NCBI GenBank assembly: GCA_030018635.1
Contig: JASEHU010000027.1
Location: 1-12,946 of the forward strand
Direction: 5' to 3'
DNA: 12,946 nt
Origin: a bacterium
GTDB lineage: Bacteria > UBA9089 > CG2-30-40-21 > SBAY01
The notes under the pieces were generated by a model that saw nothing but the letters and a program-made list of their open reading frames with translations, was not told where the DNA came from and ran no database searches. Numbering within the stretch: the stretch's first letter is position 1; each line of letters starts with the position of its first letter. This document shows, one piece after another, positions 1 through 7,415 of the stretch. Made by a program: the position numbers and the translations under genes.

Positions 1-2
1 GG

Positions 3-257
3 TTAAACTACGCTCGCTCTGTTGGTACAAGATGGAACATCCGTTGTAAGCTGCGACAAAAGGGAATACATTATGACTGGGAAACGATTCGTACCCGCTT
101 ATCTACCCATGTAAGAGTGACAACGATGATGAAAAGAAAGGATGGCAAAATGATCCATACAAGAAAATCCTGCCGGCCCGAGTTGTTTCACAAAGAAATC
201 TATGATGCCTTGAATCTACCTTGCCAGCCCGGAAAAACAATAAAGGCAACATTATGA
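3..257 (+). CDS. DDE transposase, C-terminal end (partial, cut by window start)
   Basis: The third forward frame is open from the window edge to a TGA at 255-257, giving about 84 residues too early in the window to show a start. The reading resembles the C-terminal tail of an IS4-superfamily (IS1634-like) transposase: a segment with WETIRTRLSTHVRVTT, then a basic KRKDGK stretch, then RPELFHKEIYDALNLP. In such proteins the tail follows the last DDE catalytic residue, so no catalytic residue is visible here. Transposase is fairly secure, but the exact IS family is a memory-based impression. The element lies directly upstream of a truncated aldehyde oxidoreductase gene, which suggests that it inserted into that gene or mediated a deletion there. 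Confidence 0.68.
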   Translation, partial: LNYARSVGTRWNIRCKLRQKGIHYDWETIRTRLSTHVRVTTMMKRKDGKMIHTRKSCRPELFHKEIYDALNLPCQPGKTIKATL

Positions 258-340
258 AAAACCGAATCTGTAGTGCCAAAACTCAATTTCTTTGAGTTGT
301 AAACCATTGATTCTACACAACTTATTTTTTAAAGGCATGA
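258..340 (+). other. Presumed right end of the insertion sequence
   Basis: This short non-coding stretch lies between the transposase stop and the first codons that match aldehyde:ferredoxin oxidoreductase. It holds a perfect 7-bp hairpin, AACTCAA at 280-286 and TTGAGTT at 292-298 with a 5-nt loop. This could be a weak transcription stop or part of the IS end. The left end of the element is outside the window, so the terminal repeat and target duplication cannot be defined. The junction is inferred from where coding similarity begins, around 341-350. Confidence 0.4.
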
Positions 341-1035
341 ACTTGGGCTAACGGTGCAAGGAATGCTTTAGAAAGAATAGGAAAAAATTCTGCTCAATAT
401 TTAATATGGGTTAAGAATCTTCCTCAATCAGATCCGGTTGACATTAGAGGACATAAAGGATCAGCATTAGGAGTTGCTACATCTACACGAGGAGCGGATC
501 ATTTAAGAAGTCGTCCTACATTTGAGTTTTTAAAACTTTCAGAGGATAAACTTGGGGAAATCTATGGAGGTGAGGTTTCAAATGATCCCGATTCATATAA
601 AGGAAAGGCTCGAATGGTTTGGTGGTCTGAAAATCTATATGCTGTGGTTGATTCGTTAGGGATATGTAAATTTATTACGAAATATTTTAGTCCTGATTTA
701 TTTGGATTTGAAGAAGTTAGTAAATTAATCTATTATGCAACAGGGATGAGGCTCTCGAAAAAAAACTTTCTGAAATTGGGGAAAGAATAACAAATATTGA
801 AAGGATGTACTTAGTTCGGGAAGGAATTAGGAGAGAACATGATAATTTACCCTCCCGATATTTTCAACCGATGCCTTTAGGAAAGAATAAGGGTAAAAAG
901 ATTAATATTCAATCCTTCAATAGAATGTTAGATGAATATTACCAACTTCATGGATGGGATAAACGGACAGGAATTCCTACAAAAGACACCTTAAAACGAT
1001 TACATTTAGATGAAATATGCTCCATAGAAGTTTAA
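341..1035 (+). pseudogene. Aldehyde:ferredoxin oxidoreductase (tungsten-type), C-terminal remnant, frameshifted
   Basis: About 230 codons match the C-terminal third of the roughly 600-residue AOR family, which oxidises aldehydes to acids using a tungstopterin and a 4Fe-4S cluster and passes electrons to ferredoxin. Visible family signatures are LGVATSTRGADHLRSRP (470-520 region), the late GERITNIERMYLVREGI stretch, LPSRYFQPMPLG, and the ending FNRMLDEYYQLHGWDKRTG. The first part runs to a TAA at 788-790. The family match then continues one frame back, in the frame that holds the ATG at 805. The shift lies at or just before the A8 run at 758-765 and is explained by one lost base (…TGMRLS then EKKLSEIGER). 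The N-terminal two thirds, with the cluster cysteines and most cofactor-binding segments, is absent, replaced by the IS end. It is non-functional as seen. The ATG at 805 is internal and not a real start. Confidence 0.85.
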
Positions 1036-1071
1036 CACTTTGGTGACTATATAGATAAAAGGAAGGCAGCT

Positions 1072-1827
1072 ATGTCAGAAGAAAAGATTATACCGTTAAC
1101 TGGATGGGCACGGATTGATTCTGAGACTTTTGCCCCGGGGGAAATTGTTCCTCAAGTAGGTGGTAAAATAGATGTGGATATGTCAAAGATTATAGAATGG
1201 CGGAAAGAAATACAACCTGAAATAGAGAAAAAAACAAATCTTCGTTTAAACTTTGCTCCTATTTTTGTGCAGGTAGTGGCACAAATTATAGAAGAATTTC
1301 CACTTGCAAATGCTACAATAAGGGATAATCAAATTCATGTTAATCCGGATATTAATATAGGATTAGTGATGAGTGCTGGAGTTAAGGGAGAAGCAGGTCC
1401 GGTGGTAGTGATTCGAGAGGCAAATAAAAAGACATTGGAAGAACTTGTTTCTATGATACACAATTTGAGTAAAAAAGTGAAAAAGGATTCATGGGGACTG
1501 GCTTCCATATCACAGCAAGATGATAAGGTTGCCAAGAGACTTCAAAAGATTGCTTCAGCTATGAAGGGTAAACCGACCTTTATATTGAATATCTTTGGGC
1601 TATATGGTGTTGATATCCACATGCCCTTTCTTCCTCCAGGACAAGGGGTAGTATTAGTAATAGGCAGAATTACCAAAAGAGCTGTAGTAGTGAAGGATGA
1701 GATAGTAATTCGTCCCATGGCTACTTTGTATGCGGCTTGTGACCATCGTTTAGGTAGTGGGGTTGTAGGAGCTCGGTTTTTGCATAGGATTAAACAGGTT
1801 TTTGAAAATGTTGAACTCAAGAAATAA
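1072..1827 (+). CDS. Free-standing 2-oxoacid dehydrogenase-type acyltransferase (E2 catalytic domain)
   Basis: This 251-residue protein is the catalytic (chloramphenicol-acetyltransferase-fold) domain of E2 dihydrolipoamide acyltransferases, which move an acyl group between lipoyl groups and CoA. It has no lipoyl domain and no E3/E1-binding linker, so it is not a normal pyruvate-dehydrogenase E2. Seen in order: an FAPIFVQVVAQIIEEFPLANA segment (from about residue 62), VNPDINIGLV, GPVVVIREANKKTLEEL, LNIFGLYGVD, and the C-terminal active-site region with D224-H225-R226. The family signature is DHRxxDG. Here it reads DHRLGSG, so the general-base His is kept but the Asp is Ser229, and the mid-domain ISN-type motif reads LN. 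Activity may be altered. It starts at ATG 1072 behind AAAAGGAAGG (1057-1066). It may act as a free acyltransferase or trimeric scaffold in the downstream pathway (inference). Confidence 0.85.
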   Translation: MSEEKIIPLTGWARIDSETFAPGEIVPQVGGKIDVDMSKIIEWRKEIQPEIEKKTNLRLNFAPIFVQVVAQIIEEFPLANATIRDNQIHVNPDINIGLVMSAGVKGEAGPVVVIREANKKTLEELVSMIHNLSKKVKKDSWGLASISQQDDKVAKRLQKIASAMKGKPTFILNIFGLYGVDIHMPFLPPGQGVVLVIGRITKRAVVVKDEIVIRPMATLYAACDHRLGSGVVGARFLHRIKQVFENVELKK

Positions 1828-2835
1828 AAGAGAAGAGAAAATGATAGACAACCATTAATTGACAACCTGGATATTCTTCCATTTCCTGTTAGAGATGAAC
1901 TTGAAGAGCATAAACTTAAACTTTCATATCTAAGAGTAATTGGTGGTAGAGGATGTTTAGGCAATTGTGCCTTTTGTGGTAATCCTTCTTTTAAGGGAAT
2001 TCAAAAAGGGAAAGCATGGAGAGGACGTTCCCCTAAAAATTTTGTGGATGAAATAGAATTTTTGGTAAAAAAATATAATATTCACACCTTTGATTTTGTA
2101 GATGACACTATTGAGGATCCTGGAAAATTAGGGAAGAGAAGAGTAAGAGAAATATGTGAAGAGATAATTCAAAGAAATTTAGATATCTATTTTACGGTTA
2201 GATTTCGGGCAGAGAATTGGAGTGAAAAAGACGATGATCTATTAAAATTGTTAATCAAGGCTGGACTTGAAAAGGTGCTTATTGGATTTGAATCAGGAAA
2301 TCAAAAAGGACTAACCTTATTTAATAAACGAGCTACAGTAGAAGATAATTTACGAGTTGTTGAACTACTAAATCGGCATAAAATTTTTACATCGTATGGA
2401 TTTATTAATTTCCATCCCTATAGTACGTTTTATGATTTGAGAGACAATGCAAATTTCTTGAGAGGGAAAATAGGATATAATCTTCGTCGCTATTGCACAC
2501 GGTTAGAACTTTATTCTGGCGCAGCAATTAAAGAAAGATTGAAGAATGACGGTCTATTGTCTATAAATTATGATTATAAATCTAGTGATCCTTATGCATA
2601 TGAATTTGTAAATTCCAGTATTGGTGCTTTTGCGAGAGAGATGGGTAGAATATTGAAAGACTATCAGGAAGTAATGGATTGGGAAATTTTTGAGATAGTG
2701 CTCTATACTTTTATCTATCGAGTAAGAAGAAAATTTGGAGATGATGTTCGTATCAGTAAGGAGCTTGAAGAATTTGAGAATAAAATTCAATTGATTAAAA
2801 GAGAGATAGATGAAAATAACTATATTTTTTTATGA
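1828..2835 (+). pseudogene. Radical-SAM protein of the B12-binding type, 5'-truncated (no usable start)
   Basis: An open frame starts directly after the TAA of the acyltransferase gene and in the same frame. It carries the linker that normally joins a B12-binding domain to a radical-SAM domain (PLIDNLDILPFPVRDEL). Next comes the 4Fe-4S motif CxxxCxxC (Cys codons at 1954, 1966 and 1975, reading CLGNCAFC), then RSPKNFVDEIEFL, DFVDDTIEDPGKLG, IGFESGNQ and LELYSGAAIKERLK. No ATG, GTG or TTG in this frame precedes the cysteines. The first is GTG 2044, which would give 263 residues without the cluster motif. An ATG at 1841 lies one frame off and would join the frame with a single added base just after it, so an indel or assembly error is possible. 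The alternative is a deletion that removed the cobalamin domain and fused the rest to the E2 stop. The family uses SAM and often cobalamin for methylation or cyclisation. The substrate is unknown. Confidence 0.72.
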
Positions 2836-3020
2836 AAACATTAGAATTGGCTGAATCTAGTTGGGATAGTGCCAAATTTGAAGAGTATAAAAAAACACAT
2901 GTTCGGCCATTTCTTAAAGATAAGATTCAAGAGATAAAAACTGTTCAATTAAAGTTTGGATTTAAAGCAAGAAAGAAAAATATTGATCTGTCGAAGATAG
3001 AATCAGAATCTGTAAGTTAA
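2832..3020 (+). CDS. Small hypothetical protein, or out-of-frame tail of the radical-SAM gene
   Basis: This 62-codon ORF overlaps the end of the preceding radical-SAM frame by four bases (ATGA). I do not recognise the product. It is charged and Lys/Glu-rich with a basic centre (GFKARKKN) and has no signal peptide, membrane segment, Cys cluster or leader/core pattern that would suggest a peptide precursor. There is no good ribosome binding site, because the start is preceded by a T7 run (2825-2831). One extra T in that run would fuse it to the radical-SAM protein, so it may be the protein's C-terminal end after a one-base loss rather than a separate gene. Translational coupling is the other reading. 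Confidence 0.4.
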   Translation: MKTLELAESSWDSAKFEEYKKTHVRPFLKDKIQEIKTVQLKFGFKARKKNIDLSKIESESVS

Positions 3021-3054
3021 GTATTGTTGATTAATCTTTTCAAGGAAGGATATT

Positions 3055-4152
3055 ATGAAGTCAAAAGTAGCAGTTGTAAGATGCAAGGAGTATGATTTTG
3101 AAGAGGTGAAAAAGACAATGCAAGAATCTCTGAAATTGATAGGTGGATTAGGAAATATTGTCAGAAAAGGCAATAAGGTATTATTAAAACCAAATATAGC
3201 TGGACCCTTTCCACCAGAACAAGGAGCAACAACGCATCCCTCGGTTATCAAGGCAATGATTCAATTAGTAAAAGAGGCGGGTGGGATTCCAGTAGTCGGA
3301 GATGGCCCGGGTACAATACTTCCTGCATTTGAAATCTCTGGGATTATAAAAGTTGCTGATGAAGAAGGGATAGAGGTAATTCCATTCAACAAAAATGGTT
3401 TTGAAATGGTAAAAATCCCAATGGGAGAACAATTGAAGGAAATTTACTTTTCTAAAGATGTCTTAAAGAAAGATATTGTTATCTCAATACCAAAATTAAA
3501 GACACATGCTTTAGTATATTATACAGGTGCTATTAAAAATATGTTTGGGGCTATATTGCCAGATTCAAGGAAAAAGACTCATAGAATTGATGATGTTGAA
3601 CTTTTCTCTAAAGCATTGGTCGATATATTTACTATTAGAAAACCTGATTTAGCAATAATGGACGGAATAGTTGGGATGGAAGGAGTAGGACCTACTCATG
3701 GTCCAGTTAAAAAAATAGGAGTAATTATATCATCGACTGACTCAGTAGCTATTGACGCTGTCTCTTCATCAGTTATTGGATATGACCCCATGGATATTCC
3801 TACAATAAGGAATGCCTACATGAGAAAATTAGGAGCTGGAAGGTTAGAACAGATAGAAATTTTAGGAGAACAGATCAAGGAGGTAAGAATTGATTTTAAG
3901 AGGGTACCTATATTGAAGGGACGGGATAAAAGACGATTTATGAGACTTGCACTTGGACATTTAATAGTGGATACTAATAAGTGTAAGAAGTGCAAAATAT
4001 GCGTTGAGCATTGTCCATCTGAAGCGATTAGACTGATACCTTATCCAACAATTGATCAAAAAATCTGTGTTTACTGTTACTGCTGTTTTGAACTCTGTCC
4101 TGAAGGAGCAGTGATATTTGATGAAAAAAGTATGTTAGGAAAGAGTAGTTAA
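3055..4152 (+). CDS. DUF362 protein with C-terminal 2x[4Fe-4S] ferredoxin domain (copy 1)
   Basis: This 365-residue protein looks complete. Residues 1 to about 290 form the DUF362 domain: VVRCKEYD at the N terminus, the family KPN motif at K45-P46-N47, TTHPSVIKAM, VVGDGPG, and the conserved core PKLKTHALVYYTGAIKNMFG. Residues 305-352 form a bacterial ferredoxin domain with two CxxCxxCxxxC motifs, C310/C313/C316/C320 and C338/C341/C344/C348. DUF362 proteins occur in anaerobes and have no assigned reaction that I can name. The fused ferredoxin implies electron transfer, perhaps to the neighbouring radical-SAM enzymes (inference). The start has a strong Shine-Dalgarno, AAGGAAGG (3042-3049), 5 nt before ATG. 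The glycosyltransferase starts one base after its stop. Two paralogues lie at 7585 and 12369. This is the only one seen whole. Confidence 0.88.
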   Translation: MKSKVAVVRCKEYDFEEVKKTMQESLKLIGGLGNIVRKGNKVLLKPNIAGPFPPEQGATTHPSVIKAMIQLVKEAGGIPVVGDGPGTILPAFEISGIIKVADEEGIEVIPFNKNGFEMVKIPMGEQLKEIYFSKDVLKKDIVISIPKLKTHALVYYTGAIKNMFGAILPDSRKKTHRIDDVELFSKALVDIFTIRKPDLAIMDGIVGMEGVGPTHGPVKKIGVIISSTDSVAIDAVSSSVIGYDPMDIPTIRNAYMRKLGAGRLEQIEILGEQIKEVRIDFKRVPILKGRDKRRFMRLALGHLIVDTNKCKKCKICVEHCPSEAIRLIPYPTIDQKICVYCYCCFELCPEGAVIFDEKSMLGKSS

Positions 4153-4153
4153 A

Positions 4154-5086
4154 ATGGAAGTTAGTCTCGTAATCTCAACTTATAATAAAAAAGAACGATT
4201 AAAATTGGCTTTAACCTCGTTCATAAATCAGACCTATCTAAAGAAAGAATTTGAAGTCGTGTTAATAGATGACGGTTCGACTGATGGGACTGAAGATGTG
4301 GTAAGATCATTAAATTTACCATATAAGATAAATTATCTGAGACAGCAGAATCAAGGACGTTCCGTAGCCAGAAATTTGGGGATAACGCATGCCAAAGGTG
4401 AAATAATAATATTTACCGATGATGACTTAATTCTGTCTCCAGAATTCATCGAAGAACATGTAAAACATCATAATGATGAAGACAAATTAGTTGTTCATGG
4501 TACTATCTATACGATGCCTTTTTTGAAATTTTTCAAGGATCCGACAAAAGGAATATTGCTTGATCAATTTAAGGATAAACAAGAGATAATCTCTGGTTTA
4601 AGGAAGATGTGTATCTCTGAAGAGGATATTATTAATAACTTCGAGAAGATAAGAGAGATGAATAAGAAACTTACCCGATTTGAGATAGGAATTCATCAAA
4701 TGCTTTCGGGTAATGGAAGAAACTGTGTTAGTCCCTGGATAGGTTGTACGGGAGGGAATGTATCGGTGAAAAAATGCTACTTAACTCAGGTAGGATGTTT
4801 TGATGAAAATATTGGAAAAACATGGGGAGGAGAAGATTTAGAATTAGGATATCGTCTGTATAAGTATGGATGTAAATTTGTGTTAGGGAAGAAGGCAGCC
4901 AATTATCATATAGCTCATTATCGGGAAGATTTTATGCGTATTCATAGAAAGACACATGAACTCTTCTATAGAAAGCATAAGTGTATTGAGGTCAAGTTGT
5001 TGTGGGATTATTTTGAGAAGAAGATTAAAACCATTGAAGAGTATAGTGAGATGGTATTAAAAGAGAAAAGAGGATATATTGAATAA
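4154..5086 (+). CDS. Family 2 (GT-A) glycosyltransferase
   Basis: This 310-residue protein is a cytosolic GT2-type transferase that moves a sugar from a nucleotide-sugar donor to an acceptor. Seen: the N-terminal strand VSLVISTYNKKERL, LIDDGSTDGT (D39-D40), the metal-binding DxD-like motif D89-D90-D91 in FTDDDLIL, an acceptor region with TGGNVSVKK, and the late catalytic GGEDLELGYRL (E227-D228). No membrane segments are evident, so it is not a polymerase-type synthase. Length is normal for the family. The ATG follows the DUF362 stop by one base, and its own TAA shares one base with the next ATG (TAATG), so the three genes are surely co-translated. The acceptor may be the intermediate carried by this pathway (inference). 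The specific sugar cannot be told. Confidence 0.88.
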   Translation: MEVSLVISTYNKKERLKLALTSFINQTYLKKEFEVVLIDDGSTDGTEDVVRSLNLPYKINYLRQQNQGRSVARNLGITHAKGEIIIFTDDDLILSPEFIEEHVKHHNDEDKLVVHGTIYTMPFLKFFKDPTKGILLDQFKDKQEIISGLRKMCISEEDIINNFEKIREMNKKLTRFEIGIHQMLSGNGRNCVSPWIGCTGGNVSVKKCYLTQVGCFDENIGKTWGGEDLELGYRLYKYGCKFVLGKKAANYHIAHYREDFMRIHRKTHELFYRKHKCIEVKLLWDYFEKKIKTIEEYSEMVLKEKRGYIE

Positions 5087-6456
5087 TGAAAATACTGTTA
5101 ATAGCTGTTAATCAGGAGAAACATCCATATCCAGTTCAACCTCTTGGAGCAGCATACATAGCTGCGACATTAAGAGCAAAAGGGCTTGAAGTAAAAATAG
5201 TGGATTTATGTTTTGTAGAGGATTTTCAAAAAGAGCTTTTGGTAAACTTAAAAGAATTCAGCCCTCAACTTATTGGATTTTCTATAAGAAATATTGATAA
5301 TACTTCTTTCCCAAATACAAAGTATTATCTTCCCGGGGTAAAGAAAATAGTTGATTTTTGTAAGGAGAATATAGATGCTTATTTAACTGTGGGAGGTTCG
5401 GGATTATCTGTTATGCCTAAAGAGGTTTTACAATATTTGGAGCTGAATACCGGTGTAGTAGGAGAAGGGGAAGATACATTGTATGAAATAGTAGAAAAAA
5501 TAGACCAAAAAAGAGACATTAGGGATACAAAAGGGATAGTCTATTTTGAAAATGATACTTATATAGAAAATAAAGCGGATTACACAAAGAACAGGGTAGA
5601 TGGGTTATTGCCGGATCGAGACCTTTTGGATATTAAAAGATATATGGCAGAAGGTAGTATTACCAATATTCAAACTAAAAGAGGCTGTGGTTTTAAATGT
5701 ATATATTGTACTTATCCGATAATAGAAGGAGAAAAGATAAGATTGCGTAGTCCCCGATCTGTGGCGATTGAGATTGAAATGCTTAATAAAAAATATGGGA
5801 TAGATTATTTTTACTTTATAGACAGCATCTTTAATTTTCCTATTGATCATGCCATGGAAATTTGTGAGGAAATAATTAAAAAAGGACTAAAGATAAAGTG
5901 GACAGCATTTTTTCATCCTAAATTTATAACTAAAGAGTTAGTTGCTCTTTTGGTACAGTCAGGATGTTCGGGAGTTGAATTTGGCATCGATTCTGCTTCA
6001 GAAAGAATACTTGAGAATTTAAAGAAGGGATTTTTTGTCAAGGAAGTAATCAAGGCTTCCTCTATATGCAAAAAAGCGGGATTAAATGTCTGTTGTTATC
6101 TCTTAATAGGTGGTCCTGGAGAAGATAGGGAATCTCTGAAAGAGACCTTTGAAGTTATGGAAGATATCTCTCCTACTGCGATAATTGCCCAAAGTGGGGT
6201 TAGAATTTATCCTGGAACAGAAATAGAGAAGATAGCAGTTGCTGAAGGGTATGATTTAGAAAATTACTTGCCTCCAAAATTTTATATCTCAAGAGAATTA
6301 AAAGATAACTTAGTAAAAGTTATCCAGGAATTTATTCCAAGTCACCCAAATTTTATCTATGAAGGACTGGGAGAAGAGATTCCAGTAGAGATACTTAAAA
6401 GGATGCGCAAGATGGGGATTAAAGGCCCTTTATGGGAATTGAAGGGAAAAGCCTGA
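5086..6456 (+). CDS. B12-binding domain radical-SAM protein
   Basis: A 456-residue complete class B-type radical-SAM protein. Residues 1 to about 140 form the cobalamin-binding Rossmann-like domain (MKILLIAVNQ, PVQPLGAAYIAATLRAKG, then LTVGGSGLSVMPKEVL and VVGEGEDTLYEIV). A linker (LLPDRDLLDI) leads to the radical-SAM core with C201-x3-C205-x2-C208 in RGCGFKCIYC. Further family marks are FIDSIFNFP, GVEFGIDSASERIL and the SAM-contacting LLIGGPGEDRESLKET. Enzymes of this architecture use SAM and often methylcobalamin to methylate unactivated carbons, close rings or carry out related steps. The substrate is unknown. It is coupled to the glycosyltransferase by TAATG. The damaged gene at 1828-2835 looks like a distant relative that has lost its cobalamin domain. 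Confidence 0.88.
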   Translation: MKILLIAVNQEKHPYPVQPLGAAYIAATLRAKGLEVKIVDLCFVEDFQKELLVNLKEFSPQLIGFSIRNIDNTSFPNTKYYLPGVKKIVDFCKENIDAYLTVGGSGLSVMPKEVLQYLELNTGVVGEGEDTLYEIVEKIDQKRDIRDTKGIVYFENDTYIENKADYTKNRVDGLLPDRDLLDIKRYMAEGSITNIQTKRGCGFKCIYCTYPIIEGEKIRLRSPRSVAIEIEMLNKKYGIDYFYFIDSIFNFPIDHAMEICEEIIKKGLKIKWTAFFHPKFITKELVALLVQSGCSGVEFGIDSASERILENLKKGFFVKEVIKASSICKKAGLNVCCYLLIGGPGEDRESLKETFEVMEDISPTAIIAQSGVRIYPGTEIEKIAVAEGYDLENYLPPKFYISRELKDNLVKVIQEFIPSHPNFIYEGLGEEIPVEILKRMRKMGIKGPLWELKGKA

Positions 6457-6471
6457 GGTTCAATCTTAGAT

Positions 6472-6492
6472 AGTTTGGGTATAGTCCAAATT
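6472..6492 (+). terminator. Weak hairpin before the acyl carrier protein gene
   Basis: TTTGG (6474-6478) and CCAAA (6486-6490) can pair around a 7-nt loop, extendable with one G-U and one A-U pair, and a short T run follows. The stem is short and AT-rich, so it could at most be an attenuator inside the operon. It may be chance. Confidence 0.22.
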
Positions 6493-6517
6493 TTACTTAT
6501 CATAGGAGGGAAAAAGA

Positions 6518-6781
6518 ATGAAGAATAGCTTAATTGTTGAAAACCAACTGCGAGATTTAATGGTTAAAGTATGGAAGTTGAATATGAAACCAGAGGAAAT
6601 TCCTGATAGGGAAGACATGTTGGAAAAATTAGGAGTGAACTCGGTAGATGTGTTAGAGTTGCTTATACATATTGAAAAAGAGTTTAACATGGAGATAAAT
6701 GATGATGATCTAAATGCAGAATTGGTTAACTCAATTGGTTCCTTAGCTAATTATATAGTAAAACAAAGGGAAAGTAATTGA
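6518..6781 (+). CDS. Acyl carrier protein
   Basis: An 87-residue stand-alone acyl or aminoacyl carrier protein. The phosphopantetheine attachment site is Ser42 in LGVNSVDVLELLIHIEKEF, where the usual Asp-Ser is Asn-Ser, a variant I have seen in dedicated carrier proteins. Helix 2 (VDVLELLIHIEKEF) and the late SIGSLANYI segment fit the four-helix fold. It begins 61 bases after the B12 radical-SAM stop behind a near-perfect AGGAGGG (6504-6510), the strongest ribosome binding site in the block, consistent with a carrier needed in high amount. It probably carries the acyl group that the BtrH-like protein at 9277 transfers (inference from family pairing). No ketosynthase or AMP-ligase gene is visible in the window to load it. 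Confidence 0.9.
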   Translation: MKNSLIVENQLRDLMVKVWKLNMKPEEIPDREDMLEKLGVNSVDVLELLIHIEKEFNMEINDDDLNAELVNSIGSLANYIVKQRESN

Positions 6782-6803
6782 TACTATTTATTAAGATATT
6801 AAT

Positions 6804-7415
6804 ATGGACATTGTTACTGCTTTTAAAGGAAGGGAGATATTGCAAAGCAAAGCAAATTATTTGAGCTTTGCTAAAAAACCAGAGAGCGAAAGGGTTCTTG
6901 TATTAGCTCCGCATCCTGATGATGAGAGTATTGGATGTGGCGGAGTTCTTTATCAACATTACCTTAGTGGAGAGAAAATTACCGTAGTCTTTTTAACCGA
7001 TGGATGCCAGGGTAGATATAGAAGGCGAATAAGTGAAGAGGAAATAGTAAAGCAACGAAAAGAGGAAGCAAAGAAAGCTGCTGTGGTTTTAGGAATACAA
7101 AATATTATTTTTTGGGATTATAAAGATGGAGAGTTATGCTCGAATGAAGAGTCTATAAAGAGAATGAGAGAATTGATCCCTACTATTACTCCTGATGTGG
7201 TGTATTTACCTTATTTTGTTGATGAGCATGAGGATCATTGGGCAACAAATAAGATATTTCTTGAGGCTTGTCCTAAAATTACTTATAGATTCAAGGTTTT
7301 TGCTTATGAAGTGTGGACTCCTTTAATACCCAATTATCTGGTGAATATTACAAAACAGATGGATAAAAAATTGAAGGCATTAGAATGTTATAAAACACAG
7401 ATCGAAACTTTTTAA
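6804..7415 (+). CDS. PIG-L family deacetylase, C-terminally frameshifted
   Basis: Zn-dependent N-acetylglucosaminyl-type deacetylase family (LmbE/PIG-L), which removes acetyl from a sugar amine. As read it has 203 residues: VLVLAPHPDDESIGCGG contains the HPDD zinc motif (H37, D39, D40), and H142-E-D144-H145 (DEHEDHWAT) supplies the other zinc His. FLTDGCQGRYRRR and YEVWTPLIPN also fit the family. The frame stops at TAA 7413-7415, but the family's final helices continue one frame on to a TAG at 7570-7572. One T too many in the T5 run 7409-7413 explains this, and the repaired protein would have about 255 residues. The metal site is intact, so the short form may still fold, or the shift may be an assembly error. 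No clear ribosome binding site precedes the ATG. It is 22 bases after the ACP stop. A role in freeing an amine for acylation is inferred. Confidence 0.82.
   Translation: MDIVTAFKGREILQSKANYLSFAKKPESERVLVLAPHPDDESIGCGGVLYQHYLSGEKITVVFLTDGCQGRYRRRISEEEIVKQRKEEAKKAAVVLGIQNIIFWDYKDGELCSNEESIKRMRELIPTITPDVVYLPYFVDEHEDHWATNKIFLEACPKITYRFKVFAYEVWTPLIPNYLVNITKQMDKKLKALECYKTQIETF

Noticed and set aside
757..790. A AAA AAC heptamer in the AOR remnant, which matches a programmed -1 frameshift site and shifts into the correct frame
   Set aside because: The gene has already lost its N-terminal two thirds, so a simple one-base loss in a decaying gene is the better explanation. No downstream stimulatory hairpin was obvious.
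805..1035. A separate 76-residue gene starting at ATG 805
   Set aside because: Its whole sequence is the C-terminal end of aldehyde:ferredoxin oxidoreductase and continues the family match from the upstream frame.
1335..1964. Minus-strand open frames opposite the acyltransferase gene
   Set aside because: They lie antisense to a gene with clear family motifs, show no recognisable domain and lack ribosome binding sites. The same holds for the other minus-strand frames in the window.
2044..2835. GTG 2044 as the real start of the radical-SAM gene
   Set aside because: It would leave out the CxxxCxxC cluster motif and the conserved linker that are encoded in frame just upstream.
2832..3020. RiPP precursor peptide for the radical-SAM enzymes
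   Set aside because: It has no leader/core boundary, no Gly-Gly motif and no Cys, Gly or repeat-rich core, and it may be a frameshifted tail.
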